Origin: CAZNYN01 sp964577295
Lineage (GTDB): Bacteria; Synergistota; Synergistia; Synergistales; Synergistaceae
NCBI GenBank assembly: GCA_964577295.1
Contig: CAZNYN010000027.1
Location: 1-24,101 of the forward strand
DNA: 24,101 nucleotides
Direction of reading: 5' to 3'
Notes under the pieces: model-generated
What the model saw: the letters and a program-made list of their open reading frames with translations, nothing else
Told to the model about the DNA's origin: nothing
The model's database searches: none
Shown here: one piece after another, positions 7,582 to 15,125 of the stretch
How positions within the stretch are numbered: position 1 is the first letter of the stretch
How the letters are laid out: every line of letters starts with the position of its first letter
Position numbers and translations under genes: made by a program

Positions 7582-7947
7582 TTGATTAGTAATCGCAGTC
7601 GTAATGTAATGCGCGAGCTCCGCCACCGCCGTCTTAGGAGACATCTCTCCGGCACACAGGAGCGTCCGCGTCTTGCTGTCTTCGGAAGCTCAAAGCATAT
7701 GTATGCTCAGGTTATCGATGACACAAAAGGAGCGACTCTTGTTGCGGCTTCTACAATGGAGCAGGCATTTAAGGACGTCAAGGGCACAGGAAACCAGGAT
7801 GCAGCAAAGGCAATTGGCAAGCTAGTCGCCGAGCGTGCTCTGGCCCATGGTATCACAGAGGTTGTATTTGACAGAGGCGGACATGTCTATCACGGCAGAG
7901 TCAAAGTTCTGGCAGATGCGGCACGTGAAGCCGGCCTGAAGTTCTAG
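7582..7947 (+). CDS. rplR: Ribosomal protein L18 (uL18)
   Basis: 5S rRNA-binding protein of the central protuberance. It is 121 residues long from a TTG start at 7582 (MISNRSRNVMRELRHRRLRR). An internal ATG at codon 10 would delete the conserved N-terminal basic segment, and a GAGGTGA SD sits about 8 nt before the TTG, so TTG is preferred. Conserved parts include SGTQERPRLAVFGSSKHMYAQVID and VVFDRGGHVYHGRVKVLADAAREAGLKF at the C-terminus. Confidence 0.97.
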   Translation: MISNRSRNVMRELRHRRLRRHLSGTQERPRLAVFGSSKHMYAQVIDDTKGATLVAASTMEQAFKDVKGTGNQDAAKAIGKLVAERALAHGITEVVFDRGGHVYHGRVKVLADAAREAGLKF

Positions 7948-7963
7948 GAGGAGGCAGAGAAAC

Positions 7964-8482
7964 GTGGCGAAAGAGACACAGAATAACAAATCTTACAGCA
8001 GCAAGGGACTTGAACTGCTTGAGCGTATCGTTTCCATCAACCGCGTCAGCAAGGTTGTAAAGGGCGGAAAACGTTTCCGCTTCAGCGTTCTTGTCGTTGT
8101 CGGTGACGGTGTAGGTCAGGTTGGACTCGGTATGGGAAAGGCTAAGGAAATTTCCGAAGCCATGCGCAAGGCCATCGAGCATGCGAAAAAGAACATGATC
8201 GACCTCAAAAAGGTCGGACATACAGTTCCCCATCCCATTATCGGCAAATTCGGAGCGGCAGAAGTTCTTCTCCGTCCCGCAGCAGCCGGTACCGGAGTTA
8301 TCGCAGGCGGCTCAGTCCGCGCGATAATGGAACTGGGCGGAGTAAAAGACATTCTTACGAAGTCAATCGGAAGAACCTCCAACCCTATCAATGTTGCTTA
8401 TGCGACAATGGAAGCGGTAAAGAACCTTCGCACACCCGAGGAAGTTCGTCGTCTTCGCGGCAAAGAGCGTAAGGAAGCCTAG
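7964..8482 (+). CDS. rpsE: Ribosomal protein S5 (uS5)
   Basis: Small-subunit body protein important for decoding accuracy and mRNA unwinding. It is 172 residues long with a GTG start at 7964 preceded by GGAGGAGG. The N-terminal double-stranded-RNA-binding-like domain covers LLERIVSINRVSKVVKGGKR and FRFSVLVVVGDGVGQVGLGMGKAKE; the C-terminal domain covers RPAAAGTGVIAGGSVRAIME and LGGVKDILTKSIGRTSNPINVAYATMEAV. The loop VSKVVKGGKRF is where spectinomycin resistance changes occur in other bacteria and looks wild-type. Confidence 0.98.
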   Translation: MAKETQNNKSYSSKGLELLERIVSINRVSKVVKGGKRFRFSVLVVVGDGVGQVGLGMGKAKEISEAMRKAIEHAKKNMIDLKKVGHTVPHPIIGKFGAAEVLLRPAAAGTGVIAGGSVRAIMELGGVKDILTKSIGRTSNPINVAYATMEAVKNLRTPEEVRRLRGKERKEA

Positions 8483-8494
8483 GAGGTAACTACG

Positions 8495-8677
8495 ATGGCA
8501 AAACTTCGCATAACATGGAAAAAGAGCACGATAGGACGTCCTCCCCGTCAGGAGAGAATAATAAAGGCGCTCGGTCTTCACAGACTGAACGAGACAGTCT
8601 ATCATCAGGATTCCCCTCAGATTCGCGGAATGGTTAACTCCGTCTGCCATCTGCTGGAATGGTCCGTCGAGGAATAG
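8495..8677 (+). CDS. rpmD: Ribosomal protein L30 (uL30)
   Basis: Small large-subunit protein of 60 residues, normal for bacteria. It carries KLRITWKKSTIGRPPRQERI and then IKALGLHRLNETVYHQDSPQIRGMVNSVCHLL, which is the family pattern (K-STIG...LGL-RLN..V...D.P.IRGM...V.HL). SD TAGGAGGT overlaps the rpsE stop, 12 nt spacing. Confidence 0.96.
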   Translation: MAKLRITWKKSTIGRPPRQERIIKALGLHRLNETVYHQDSPQIRGMVNSVCHLLEWSVEE

Positions 8678-8689
8678 GGAGGTACTGCC

Positions 8690-9136
8690 ATGAATCTTCA
8701 TGAACTGAGCCCCGTACCGGGCTCACGCAAAAAGAAGAAGCGCCTTGGTCAGGGTCTTGGCAGCGGTCAGGGTAAGACCGCAGGCAAAGGCCACAAGGGA
8801 CAGAAGGCACGTGCCGGCGTATCAATCAAAGCCAACTTTGAAGGCGGACAGATGCCCTTAGCACGTCGTATGCCAAAACGCGGATTCAGCAACTTCCGCT
8901 TTGCGGTAAAGTATGAGGTTGTCAACATTGCAGACCTCGAAGAGCGCTTTGAAGCCGGAACAGAAATCGATGCGGCAGCTCTCAGTGAGCTCCGTCTCAT
9001 CTCAGGTTCCGACAAGCCTGTAAAAATTCTCGGTGTTGGAGAAATCTCCAAAAATCTTACAGTTCGTGCCAACGCCTTCAGCGCATCAGCCGTTAAGAAA
9101 ATAGAAGCGGCAGGCGGAAAGGCTGAGGTGATATAA
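8690..9136 (+). CDS. rplO: Ribosomal protein L15 (uL15)
   Basis: Late-assembly large-subunit protein. It is 148 residues long. The glycine- and lysine-rich N-terminal extension is intact: MNLHELSPVPGSRKKKKRLG, then QGLGSGQGKTAGKGHKGQKARAG. The globular C-terminal part holds GFSNFRFAVKYEVVNIADLE and VKILGVGEISKNLTVRANAFSASAVKKIEAAGG. Its stop is 1 nt before the secY GTG, and the secY SD (GAGGTGA, 9125-9131) lies in the last rplO codons. Confidence 0.98.
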   Translation: MNLHELSPVPGSRKKKKRLGQGLGSGQGKTAGKGHKGQKARAGVSIKANFEGGQMPLARRMPKRGFSNFRFAVKYEVVNIADLEERFEAGTEIDAAALSELRLISGSDKPVKILGVGEISKNLTVRANAFSASAVKKIEAAGGKAEVI

Positions 9137-9137
9137 C

Positions 9138-10430
9138 GTGATCGACTCCTTCCGGGATGCCTTCAGACTGCCTGATCTTAAGCGGCGGATACTGTTTACT
9201 CTTGCCGCTTTGTTCGTCTATCGCCTTGGTGCTCACGTGCCAACCCCCGGGGTTGACGCGGCTGCCTTAGGAAGATTGTTTGAGCAGGGCGGCGTTCTGG
9301 GGTTCCTGGACCTCTTTGCAGGAGGAGCGCTGAGCAGATTCAGCATATTTGCACTCGGCGTAACTCCCTACATCAACGCAAGCATTGTAATGCAGCTTTT
9401 GGCTGTCGTTGTTCCTTCGCTTGAAAAGATGCAGAAAGAGGGAGAAGAAGGGCGTAAAAAAGTTGTTCAGTTTACACGCTACGGAACAATATTTTTCGCC
9501 CTGATTCAGGCTGTCGGCATGACAGGCTGGCTCAGAAACCTGGGAATATTCACAGGGAGCTGGCTTGACCTCGCTCTTGTAGCTGCAACTCTCACAACAG
9601 GTGCAGTCGCAGTTATGTGGCTTGGAGAGGTTATGTCTGACCATGGAATCGGTAACGGAATATCTCTGCTTATCTTTGCCGGTATAGTTGTCAGAATACC
9701 GGAGGCTATCGTACGCACCTTTACTCTGGTAAGACTCGGCGAAATGAATTTCCTTGTTGTTCTTCTTGCAATAGCCATAATGTTGGCTGTAGTTGCCGGA
9801 TGCGTTATGCTTCAGGAAGGACAGCGCCGTTTGCCCGTGCAGTATGCCAAGCGTATGGTCGGGAATAAAATGTACGGCGGGCAGAGCAGTTTCATACCGC
9901 TCAGAGTTAACACCGCAGGTGTTATTCCTATAATCTTTGCGTCATCTGTCCTCCTCTTCCCCTACACAATAGCGGGATTTTTCCAGGGCGGAGCCGCTCA
10001 GGCCGTACAGAAAGCATTCAGCCCAAGCAGCCCTGTTTATATGGTTCTTTATGTAGCCATGATAGTGTTCTTCTCATATTTCTACACGGCAGTAGTATTC
10101 AAGCCGGATGATATCTCCAACAACATGAAGAAGAACGGTGGGTTTATCCTCGGCATTCGCCCCGGCAGACCCACAACAGACTACATTGAGAAGGTAATGG
10201 GCCGCATCACTCTCGGCGGAGCAGTCGCGCTTGCAATCGTGGCCGTTGTTCCTACCGTAATGACAGGGCTTATGAACATCAACACATTCTATTTTGGCGG
10301 AACTGCCGTCATAATAGTTGTCGGAGTAGCGCTTGATACAGTCCATCAGATTGAAGGACAGCTTCTTATGCGCCACTACGAAGGAATACTGAAGCGCCGC
10401 GGCTCAAAGAGCGGGCTTCTCAGACTGTAA
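9138..10430 (+). CDS. secY: Protein translocase channel subunit SecY
   Basis: Channel-forming inner-membrane subunit of the SecYEG translocon, which exports unfolded proteins and inserts membrane proteins. It is 430 residues long, normal, with ten hydrophobic segments expected. Family blocks: YRLGAHVPTPGVDAAALGRL in the first transmembrane/plug region, GALSRFSIFALGVTPYINAS, GIGNGISLLIFAGIVVRIPE, and the cytosolic loop RRLPVQYAKRMVGNKMYGGQ that meets SecA and ribosomes. The C-terminal region has GIRPGRPTTDYIEKVMGRIT. Start is GTG at 9138, directly after rplO with the SD inside rplO. Followed by adk, the classic secY-adk-map order. Confidence 0.98.
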   Translation: MIDSFRDAFRLPDLKRRILFTLAALFVYRLGAHVPTPGVDAAALGRLFEQGGVLGFLDLFAGGALSRFSIFALGVTPYINASIVMQLLAVVVPSLEKMQKEGEEGRKKVVQFTRYGTIFFALIQAVGMTGWLRNLGIFTGSWLDLALVAATLTTGAVAVMWLGEVMSDHGIGNGISLLIFAGIVVRIPEAIVRTFTLVRLGEMNFLVVLLAIAIMLAVVAGCVMLQEGQRRLPVQYAKRMVGNKMYGGQSSFIPLRVNTAGVIPIIFASSVLLFPYTIAGFFQGGAAQAVQKAFSPSSPVYMVLYVAMIVFFSYFYTAVVFKPDDISNNMKKNGGFILGIRPGRPTTDYIEKVMGRITLGGAVALAIVAVVPTVMTGLMNINTFYFGGTAVIIVVGVALDTVHQIEGQLLMRHYEGILKRRGSKSGLLRL

Positions 10431-10444
10431 TCAGGAGGCATAAG

Positions 10445-11095
10445 ATGAGAATTATTCTTGTAGGTGCACCCGGAGCAGGAAAGGGAACCCAGGCTGAGAG
10501 CATAAAGAGCAAGTACCCAATAGCGCATATTTCCACAGGCGATATCTTAAGAGCCAACGTAAAAGCAGGCACAGAGCTTGGGAAAAACGCCAAAGGCTAC
10601 ATGGATGCAGGTAAACTTGTTCCTGACGAGGTTATTATAGCGATGGTGGAATCACGTCTTCAGGAATCCGACTGCAAAGAAGGATTCCTACTGGACGGAT
10701 TCCCCAGGACAACTCCTCAGGCCGAAGCTCTCGATCTTCTGCTTGAAAAACTTGGAATATCGCTGGATGCGGTTGTTGAGTTGGATGTCGATGATGAAGT
10801 TGTCGTACAGAGACTTACGACCAGAAGAGGATGCAAATCCTGCGGCGAAATTTACAACACACTTTTCAAGCCGACAAAAATCGAAGGCGTCTGCGACAAG
10901 TGCGGAGGAGAAGTTATCCAGCGCGATGACGACAAAGAAAGCGTTATCCGCAACCGCCTTGCTGTATTCCATGAGCAGACAGCACCTCTCATCGCATACT
11001 ACCGCAATAAGGGAATACTTCTTACGGTTGATGCCACAGGCGGGAAAGATGCTGTGCTGAACCTTCTCGAACAGAGGAGATGCGGCAGTAAATGA
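10445..11095 (+). CDS. adk: Adenylate kinase with four-cysteine lid
   Basis: Cytosolic enzyme making ADP from ATP and AMP, keeping adenylate energy charge. It is 216 residues long. The P-loop GAPGAGKGT is at 7-15, the AMP-binding motif DGFPRT at 84-89, and the lid carries C130, C133, C150 and C153 (CKSC...CDKC), the zinc-binding lid form found in Firmicutes and some other phyla instead of the His/Ser/Asp/Thr network of E. coli. The conserved RDDD follows the lid at about 159-162. Its TGA overlaps the map ATG (ATGA), so the two are translationally coupled. SD TCAGGAGG precedes the start. Confidence 0.98.
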   Translation: MRIILVGAPGAGKGTQAESIKSKYPIAHISTGDILRANVKAGTELGKNAKGYMDAGKLVPDEVIIAMVESRLQESDCKEGFLLDGFPRTTPQAEALDLLLEKLGISLDAVVELDVDDEVVVQRLTTRRGCKSCGEIYNTLFKPTKIEGVCDKCGGEVIQRDDDKESVIRNRLAVFHEQTAPLIAYYRNKGILLTVDATGGKDAVLNLLEQRRCGSK

Positions 11096-11862
11096 TAACC
11101 TTCAAAAGCGATCGTGACCTTGCAAAGATGCGCCGCGCGGGAATGATCGTAGCTGATATCTTGAAGCTGATGAGAGACATGGTAAAACCGGGTATCGACA
11201 CTCTTACCCTTGACGAAGCGGCAGAAAATCTGGTATTAAAAGCAGGTGCTAAGCCGGCCTTCAAAGGATACAAAGTTCCATGGGTTCCGGTTCCGTTTCC
11301 CGGAACGATATGTGCTTCTGTAAATGAAGAAGTTGTACACGGCATTCCTTCGAGGAACAGAATACTCCAAGAGGGAGACATCATCAGCATTGATACGGGA
11401 GCATCCATTGACGGATACTTTGGAGATGCCGCCTGTACCTTTGCAGTAGGCAGGATAAGCGAAAGTCGACAGCGGCTGCTCGACGTAACTTTAGCCTCAC
11501 TGCATGAGGGAATGGCTGCCATAAAGCCAGGAGCAACATTGGGCGATGTGGGATACGCGGTCGAAAGTATCGTCACGCCTGCCGGGTTCGGTCTCGTAAG
11601 AGATTACGCAGGACACGGCATCGGACGTAAGCTTCACGAGGCTCCTCAAGTACCTAACTACGGCAAACCCGGCAGCGGAATAACTTTAAAGTCCAGAATG
11701 ACTTTCTGTGTGGAACCGATGGTCATGGCGGGGGCGGAAGAAGTTAAGAACCTGCGGGACGGGTGGACTGTTGTAACTGCGGACGGCAGCGATGCCGCAC
11801 ACTTTGAAAACAGCCTGCTTGTGACGGAAGACGGAGTTGAAATACTGACCCCATGGGAGTAA
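11092..11862 (+). CDS. map: Methionine aminopeptidase, type I
   Basis: Removes the initiator Met from nascent proteins with a small second residue; a cytosolic two-metal enzyme with the pita-bread fold. It is 256 residues long. By alignment of motifs, all five metal ligands are present: D101 (ISIDTGA), D112 (YFGDAA), H175 (GHGIGR), E208 (FCVEPM) and E239 (HFENSL), and the catalytic His is H83 (VVHGIP). There is no N-terminal zinc-finger extension. It overlaps adk by 4 nt, and the end of the gene contains the likely SD of the next small KOW protein. Confidence 0.98.
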   Translation: MITFKSDRDLAKMRRAGMIVADILKLMRDMVKPGIDTLTLDEAAENLVLKAGAKPAFKGYKVPWVPVPFPGTICASVNEEVVHGIPSRNRILQEGDIISIDTGASIDGYFGDAACTFAVGRISESRQRLLDVTLASLHEGMAAIKPGATLGDVGYAVESIVTPAGFGLVRDYAGHGIGRKLHEAPQVPNYGKPGSGITLKSRMTFCVEPMVMAGAEEVKNLRDGWTVVTADGSDAAHFENSLLVTEDGVEILTPWE

Positions 11863-11870
11863 GCCCCGTC

Positions 11871-12173
11871 GTGCCGGAGATGAAATTCAGAACAGGCGAT
11901 GTTGTTATAGTCCGCCGTGGTAAGCATACTGGAACACAGTTTGTCGTGGTGGGCGCTGAAGGTCTGGACAGGGTGTACATAGCGGATGGCAGAACCTACC
12001 GCACCGAGCATCCCAAGAAAAAAAATGTTCTGCACCTTCAGAGGACACTGATGAATCTCGAAGATGTGGCCGGGCGTGTTGCTGGTGGGAAACCTCTGGA
12101 CAACGGCTGGTTGAGTCAGAGCGTTACCGCGATTCTGCAAAACAGCGACACATCTTGCATTCAGGGAGGTTGA
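11871..12173 (+). CDS. KOW-domain RNA-binding protein (L14e-like, non-canonical)
   Basis: About 100 residues. The N-terminal half, KFRTGDVVIVRRGKHTGTQF and then VVVGAEGLDRVYIADGRTYRTE, is a KOW-type module like that of archaeal/eukaryotic L14e/L27e, and HPKKKNVLHLQRT continues the pattern. Small KOW proteins occupy this map-infA slot in Firmicutes and related bacteria; their function is not established to my knowledge, though ribosome or rRNA association is the natural guess. Start: GTG at 11871 with GGGAG about 11 nt upstream in the map end is chosen; ATG at 11853 (overlapping map) and ATG at 11880 are alternatives. The C-terminal 45 residues look less conserved and include a glycine/asparagine-rich stretch. 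Confidence 0.8.
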   Translation: MPEMKFRTGDVVIVRRGKHTGTQFVVVGAEGLDRVYIADGRTYRTEHPKKKNVLHLQRTLMNLEDVAGRVAGGKPLDNGWLSQSVTAILQNSDTSCIQGG

Positions 12174-12182
12174 GGCTACTGC

Positions 12183-12401
12183 ATGGCCAAAGAAGAAGTA
12201 ATTGAGGTAAAAGGCAAGGTAGTGGAGCCACTGCCCAACGCCATGTTCCGGGTAGAGCTGGAAAATGGCCACAAGATACTGGCTCACGTCTCGGGAAAAA
12301 TGCGTATGCATTTTATTAGGATACTTCCCGGCGACCGTGTTCTGTTACAGCTTTCGCCCTATGATTTAACGCGTGGGCGGATAACATACAGGTATAAGTA
12401 A
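12183..12401 (+). CDS. infA: Translation initiation factor IF-1
   Basis: Single OB-fold protein that blocks the ribosomal A site during initiation. It is 72 residues long, exact family length. The motifs EVKGKVVEPLPNAMFRVELENGHKILAHVSGKMR (about 8-41) and DRVLLQLSPYDLTRGRITYR (51-70) are diagnostic. The SD GGGAGGTTGAGG lies in the intergenic stretch and the end of the KOW gene. After the stop comes a 60-nt gap to rpmJ, the longest inside the cluster before rplQ. Confidence 0.98.
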   Translation: MAKEEVIEVKGKVVEPLPNAMFRVELENGHKILAHVSGKMRMHFIRILPGDRVLLQLSPYDLTRGRITYRYK

Positions 12402-12445
12402 AGCATTTTGGATTGTGTCCCCATACAGGGATTCTAAGTTTTTTC

Positions 12446-12453
12446 AAGGAGGT
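12446..12453 (+). promoter_or_regulatory. Strong SD for rpmJ in the infA-rpmJ gap
   Basis: AAGGAGGT, a full match to the anti-SD core, lies 8 nt before the rpmJ ATG at 12462. It supports this tiny gene, which is too short for most ORF cut-offs. The rest of the 60-nt gap is T-rich with only a weak four-base-pair hairpin (around 12418-12432). Confidence 0.85.
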
Positions 12454-12461
12454 CTACATTA

Positions 12462-12587
12462 ATGAAAGTAAGACCGTCGGTCAAACCTATTTGTGAATAT
12501 TGTAGGATAATCAAACGCCATGGCGTTGTGCGCGTTATATGCAGCAGAAACCCGCGTCACAAGCAGCGCCAGGGAGCAAGGAGGTAG
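12462..12587 (+). CDS. rpmJ: Ribosomal protein L36 (bL36), zinc type
   Basis: Smallest ribosomal protein, which helps organise 23S rRNA. It is 41 residues long: MKVRPSVKPICEYCRIIKRH, then GVVRVICSRNPRHKQRQG and a tail ARR. The zinc ligands are C11, C14, C27 and H33. The C-to-H spacing is one residue longer than in the commonest C+ L36, as in the E. coli protein. Bacterial L36 usually ends at KQRQG; the extra three codons (GCA AGG AGG) together with the stop create the SD for rpsM. Gene order infA-rpmJ-rpsM-rpsK-rpsD is standard. Confidence 0.97.
   Translation: MKVRPSVKPICEYCRIIKRHGVVRVICSRNPRHKQRQGARR
12578..12585 (+). promoter_or_regulatory. SD for rpsM embedded in the rpmJ 3' end
   Basis: AAGGAGGT overlaps the last two Arg codons and the first base of the stop codon of rpmJ and lies 8 nt before the rpsM ATG (12594). 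A ribosome finishing L36 covers this site, so initiation at rpsM is likely coupled to L36 termination. Confidence 0.85.
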
Positions 12588-12593
12588 CAGGGT

Positions 12594-12971
12594 ATGGCTC
12601 GTTTAGCCGGTGTCGACCTGCCGCGTGAGAAAAGAATCGAGATAGCCCTTACATATATATTTGGTATTGGGCCGGCAGTTGCACAGCAGATCATCGAAGC
12701 AACAGGCATCAACCCCGACACAAGGGTCAAAGACCTTAGTGAAGAGGAAGAGCAGAAGCTGCGTGCAGAAATTGAAAACAATCATACGGTGGAAGGCGAC
12801 CTTCGTCGTGAGATAGCAATGAACATCAAGCGTCTCATGGATATCGGTTGCTACCGTGGTCTAAGACATCGCCAGGGTCTCCCTGTCCGTGGTCAGAAGA
12901 CTAAGACAAACGCCCGCACACGTAAGGGTCCCAAGAGGACAGTTGCGGGCAAGAAGAAAGCCACGAAGTAA
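12594..12971 (+). CDS. rpsM: Ribosomal protein S13 (uS13)
   Basis: Head protein forming bridges to L5 and 23S rRNA and touching P-site tRNA by its tail. It is 125 residues long, starting MARLAGVDLPREKRIEIALT. The helix-two-turn-helix region is seen as YIFGIGPAVAQQIIEATGIN, and the basic C-terminus holds GLRHRQGLPVRGQKTKTNAR and TRKGPKRTVAGKKKATK. The SD is inside rpmJ. Confidence 0.98.
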   Translation: MARLAGVDLPREKRIEIALTYIFGIGPAVAQQIIEATGINPDTRVKDLSEEEEQKLRAEIENNHTVEGDLRREIAMNIKRLMDIGCYRGLRHRQGLPVRGQKTKTNARTRKGPKRTVAGKKKATK

Positions 12972-12996
12972 GGCTTAACCAGGGAGGGAACAACAG

Positions 12997-13389
12997 GTGG
13001 CCAAACGCGTACAGCGCAGTCGTAAACGCAAAGAAAAGAAAAATATAAGCTATGGTGTAGCGCATATTTTTTCAACATTCAATAACACCATAGTTACGCT
13101 TACAGACAAGCAGGGCAACGCACTTTCATGGGCTTCGGGCGGAAACGTGGGCTTTAAGGGCACACGTAAGTCCACCCCATATGCGGCTCAGATGTCAGCA
13201 GCCCAGGCAGCAAAAGTTGCACAGGACCATGGTGTAGTCGAAATCGACGTAATCGTAAAGGGTCCCGGACCGGGCCGTGAATCTGCAATCCGTTCGCTTC
13301 AGGCGGCCGGACTTCAGGTAAACGTAATCCGCGATGCAACGCCGATCCCGCACAACGGATGCCGTCCTCCTAAACGGCGCCGCGTGTAG
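12997..13389 (+). CDS. rpsK: Ribosomal protein S11 (uS11)
   Basis: Platform protein that binds the 3' region of 16S rRNA near the E site. It is 130 residues long with a GTG start at 12997 preceded by AGGGAGGG. Conserved blocks: GVAHIFSTFNNTIVTLTDKQGNALSWASGG, GFKGTRKSTPYAAQMSAAQA and GPGPGRESAIRSLQAAGLQV, ending NGCRPPKRRRV, the invariant tail of the family. Confidence 0.98.
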   Translation: MAKRVQRSRKRKEKKNISYGVAHIFSTFNNTIVTLTDKQGNALSWASGGNVGFKGTRKSTPYAAQMSAAQAAKVAQDHGVVEIDVIVKGPGPGRESAIRSLQAAGLQVNVIRDATPIPHNGCRPPKRRRV

Positions 13390-13413
13390 GCTAAAAGGAG
13401 GTAACTTACAAGT

Positions 13414-14040
13414 ATGAGCAGATACACAGGACCTGTTTGCAGGCTTTGCCGCGCAGAGGGTGCGAAGCTCTTTTTAAAGGGAGACCGCTGCTACACAGAG
13501 AAATGCGGACTCACAAAGCGCAATTCCAAGCCGGGACAGCATGGCACCCGCCGCGGAAAGATGAGCGAATACGGACTCCGTCTTCGTGAGAAACAGAAGC
13601 TTCGCCGCTTCTACTGCCTCAACGAGACACAGTTCAGCACGGTATACGACAAAGCTACAAAGATGGCAGGACAGACAGGTCATAACTTCCTTCAGCTCCT
13701 CGAGCGCCGTCTCGACAACGTAGTTTACCGCCTCGGATTCGGCGTAAGCCGTAACCAGGCTCGTCAGCTCGTATGCCACGGACATTTTACAGTCAACGGA
13801 CGCAAGCTTGATATCCCGAGCGCGCTTCTTAAGCCCGGAGACGTCATCGCGGTAGCGGAAGGCAGCAGAAGTGTTGTCGTCCTTAAAGAAAATTCAGAGG
13901 CAGCCGCGGCACGCAGCATTCCGGCATGGCTCTCATTTAACGCAGAGTCAATGACTGGCAATGTCGTAACGGCGCCGATTCGTGAGCAGATCGAAGTGCC
14001 TGTAAACGAACAGCTCGTCGTCGAATTCTATGCCCGTTAG
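13414..14040 (+). CDS. rpsD: Ribosomal protein S4 (uS4), zinc-finger type
   Basis: Primary 16S rRNA-binding protein, also an alpha-operon regulator in E. coli and a fidelity protein. It is 208 residues long. The N-terminus has C9, C12, C26 and C31, the same spacing as the zinc finger in Thermus S4. The middle holds KQKLRRFYCLNETQFSTVYD, and an S4 RNA-binding domain starts at LLERRLDNVVYRLGFGVSRN and includes ARQLVCHGHFTVNGRKLDIP. ATG is at 13414 after a 24-nt gap with an AAAAGGAGGT SD. Confidence 0.98.
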   Translation: MSRYTGPVCRLCRAEGAKLFLKGDRCYTEKCGLTKRNSKPGQHGTRRGKMSEYGLRLREKQKLRRFYCLNETQFSTVYDKATKMAGQTGHNFLQLLERRLDNVVYRLGFGVSRNQARQLVCHGHFTVNGRKLDIPSALLKPGDVIAVAEGSRSVVVLKENSEAAAARSIPAWLSFNAESMTGNVVTAPIREQIEVPVNEQLVVEFYAR

Positions 14041-14063
14041 GGAAACGAAAGGTGGGGGAGAAT

Positions 14064-15122
14064 ATGGAGCATGATCGTCATGAGATCATAGTACAAGAAT
14101 CCACCCCGTCGTACGGAAAAATAACCATTGAACCTCTTGAAAGAGGTTATGGAGTGACACTCGGCAACTCGCTTCGCAGAGTGCTGCTCTCTTCCATCAG
14201 TGGCGCTGCGATAATAGCAGTGCGTATTGAAGGTGTGCTCCACGAGTTCAGCACCATCCCCGGAGTAAAAGAGGATGTTATCGAACTTTTGGTGAACCTT
14301 AAGCACATACCCGTTCACTGCCATTCAACCGCAGTCAGAACCCTTCACCTTGAGGTCAACGGCCCCAAAGTGATAACGGCTTCCGACATCGAGCCTGACA
14401 GTGAGATAGAGTTTCCCGATCCGGACGCATATATCTGCACAATAGAAGAAAACTTCTCGATTGTAATGGATATATACGTAAGCACAGGAACAGGGTATGC
14501 TCCCATAGACCGCCCCAGAGCATCGTTTTTGCCTGTAGACGCTCTCCAGGCTGACGCACTTTTCTCACCGGTCAAAAGGGTAAAATACGATATTCAGGAT
14601 AAACGTATGGGACAGCGTACAGACTACGACAGCCTTACGCTTGAGATTTGGACTAACGGCGTTGTCACCCCGGAGTCAGCGGTTATACAGGCGAGCAGAA
14701 TACTCAAAGGCTACTATGCCTCTGTAGTTGACAGCCTTGCCGGTCCCGGAACCAGCGCGCTCGACGAGATAATCAAGAACGACGATGCGGCCAAAGCCGC
14801 ATCCCCTGTACAGTCGGCAGAGAAACAGGCTGCAATAGCCGGTTTCCCGATGGGTGAAAACTCAATCTACGCCAGACCTGTACGGGACCTTGAACTCTCG
14901 GTGCGCAGTGAAAACTGTCTGCTTCGCGGCGGAGTACATATCATTGGAGAGCTTGTTTCCAGAACCAGAGACGACCTCCTTAAGATACGTAACCTCGGCA
15001 AGATCTCTCTTAGAGAGATTGAGGAAAAACTGTCCAAATTCGATCTTCATCTTAGCGGAGACATCAGCACGCCGCTTGATGATGACGATGACATCGACAT
15101 AAACGATCAGAAGGAGGAGTAA
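14064..15122 (+). CDS. rpoA: RNA polymerase alpha subunit
   Basis: Assembly scaffold of RNA polymerase and contact point for UP elements and activators. From the ATG at 14064 it has 352 residues. The N-terminal dimerisation domain shows YGKITIEPLERGYGVTLGNS and LRRVLLSSISGAAI; the linker is about 235-270; the C-terminal domain (about 271-330) shows RPVRDLELSVRSENCLLRGG and LLKIRNLGKISLREIEEKLS. R281 and N284 match E. coli R265 and N268, which bind UP-element DNA. The tail from about 336 is very acidic (a run of five Asp). An in-frame GTG at 14052 would add four residues; family N-termini favour the ATG. Confidence 0.97.
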   Translation: MEHDRHEIIVQESTPSYGKITIEPLERGYGVTLGNSLRRVLLSSISGAAIIAVRIEGVLHEFSTIPGVKEDVIELLVNLKHIPVHCHSTAVRTLHLEVNGPKVITASDIEPDSEIEFPDPDAYICTIEENFSIVMDIYVSTGTGYAPIDRPRASFLPVDALQADALFSPVKRVKYDIQDKRMGQRTDYDSLTLEIWTNGVVTPESAVIQASRILKGYYASVVDSLAGPGTSALDEIIKNDDAAKAASPVQSAEKQAAIAGFPMGENSIYARPVRDLELSVRSENCLLRGGVHIIGELVSRTRDDLLKIRNLGKISLREIEEKLSKFDLHLSGDISTPLDDDDDIDINDQKEE

Positions 15123-15125
15123 TCA

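Noticed and set aside
6996..7655. 219-codon open frame on the minus strand over rplF/rplR
   Set aside because: Antisense shadow of L6 and L18; no SD or recognisable domain.
11658..12311. 217-codon minus-strand frame across map, the KOW gene and infA
   Set aside because: It covers three sound sense-strand genes and gives no recognisable protein.
12418..12432. Small hairpin (TCCC/GGGA) followed by a T-rich stretch between infA and rpmJ
   Set aside because: Four base pairs only, with the T-run several bases away; too weak to call a terminator or attenuator.
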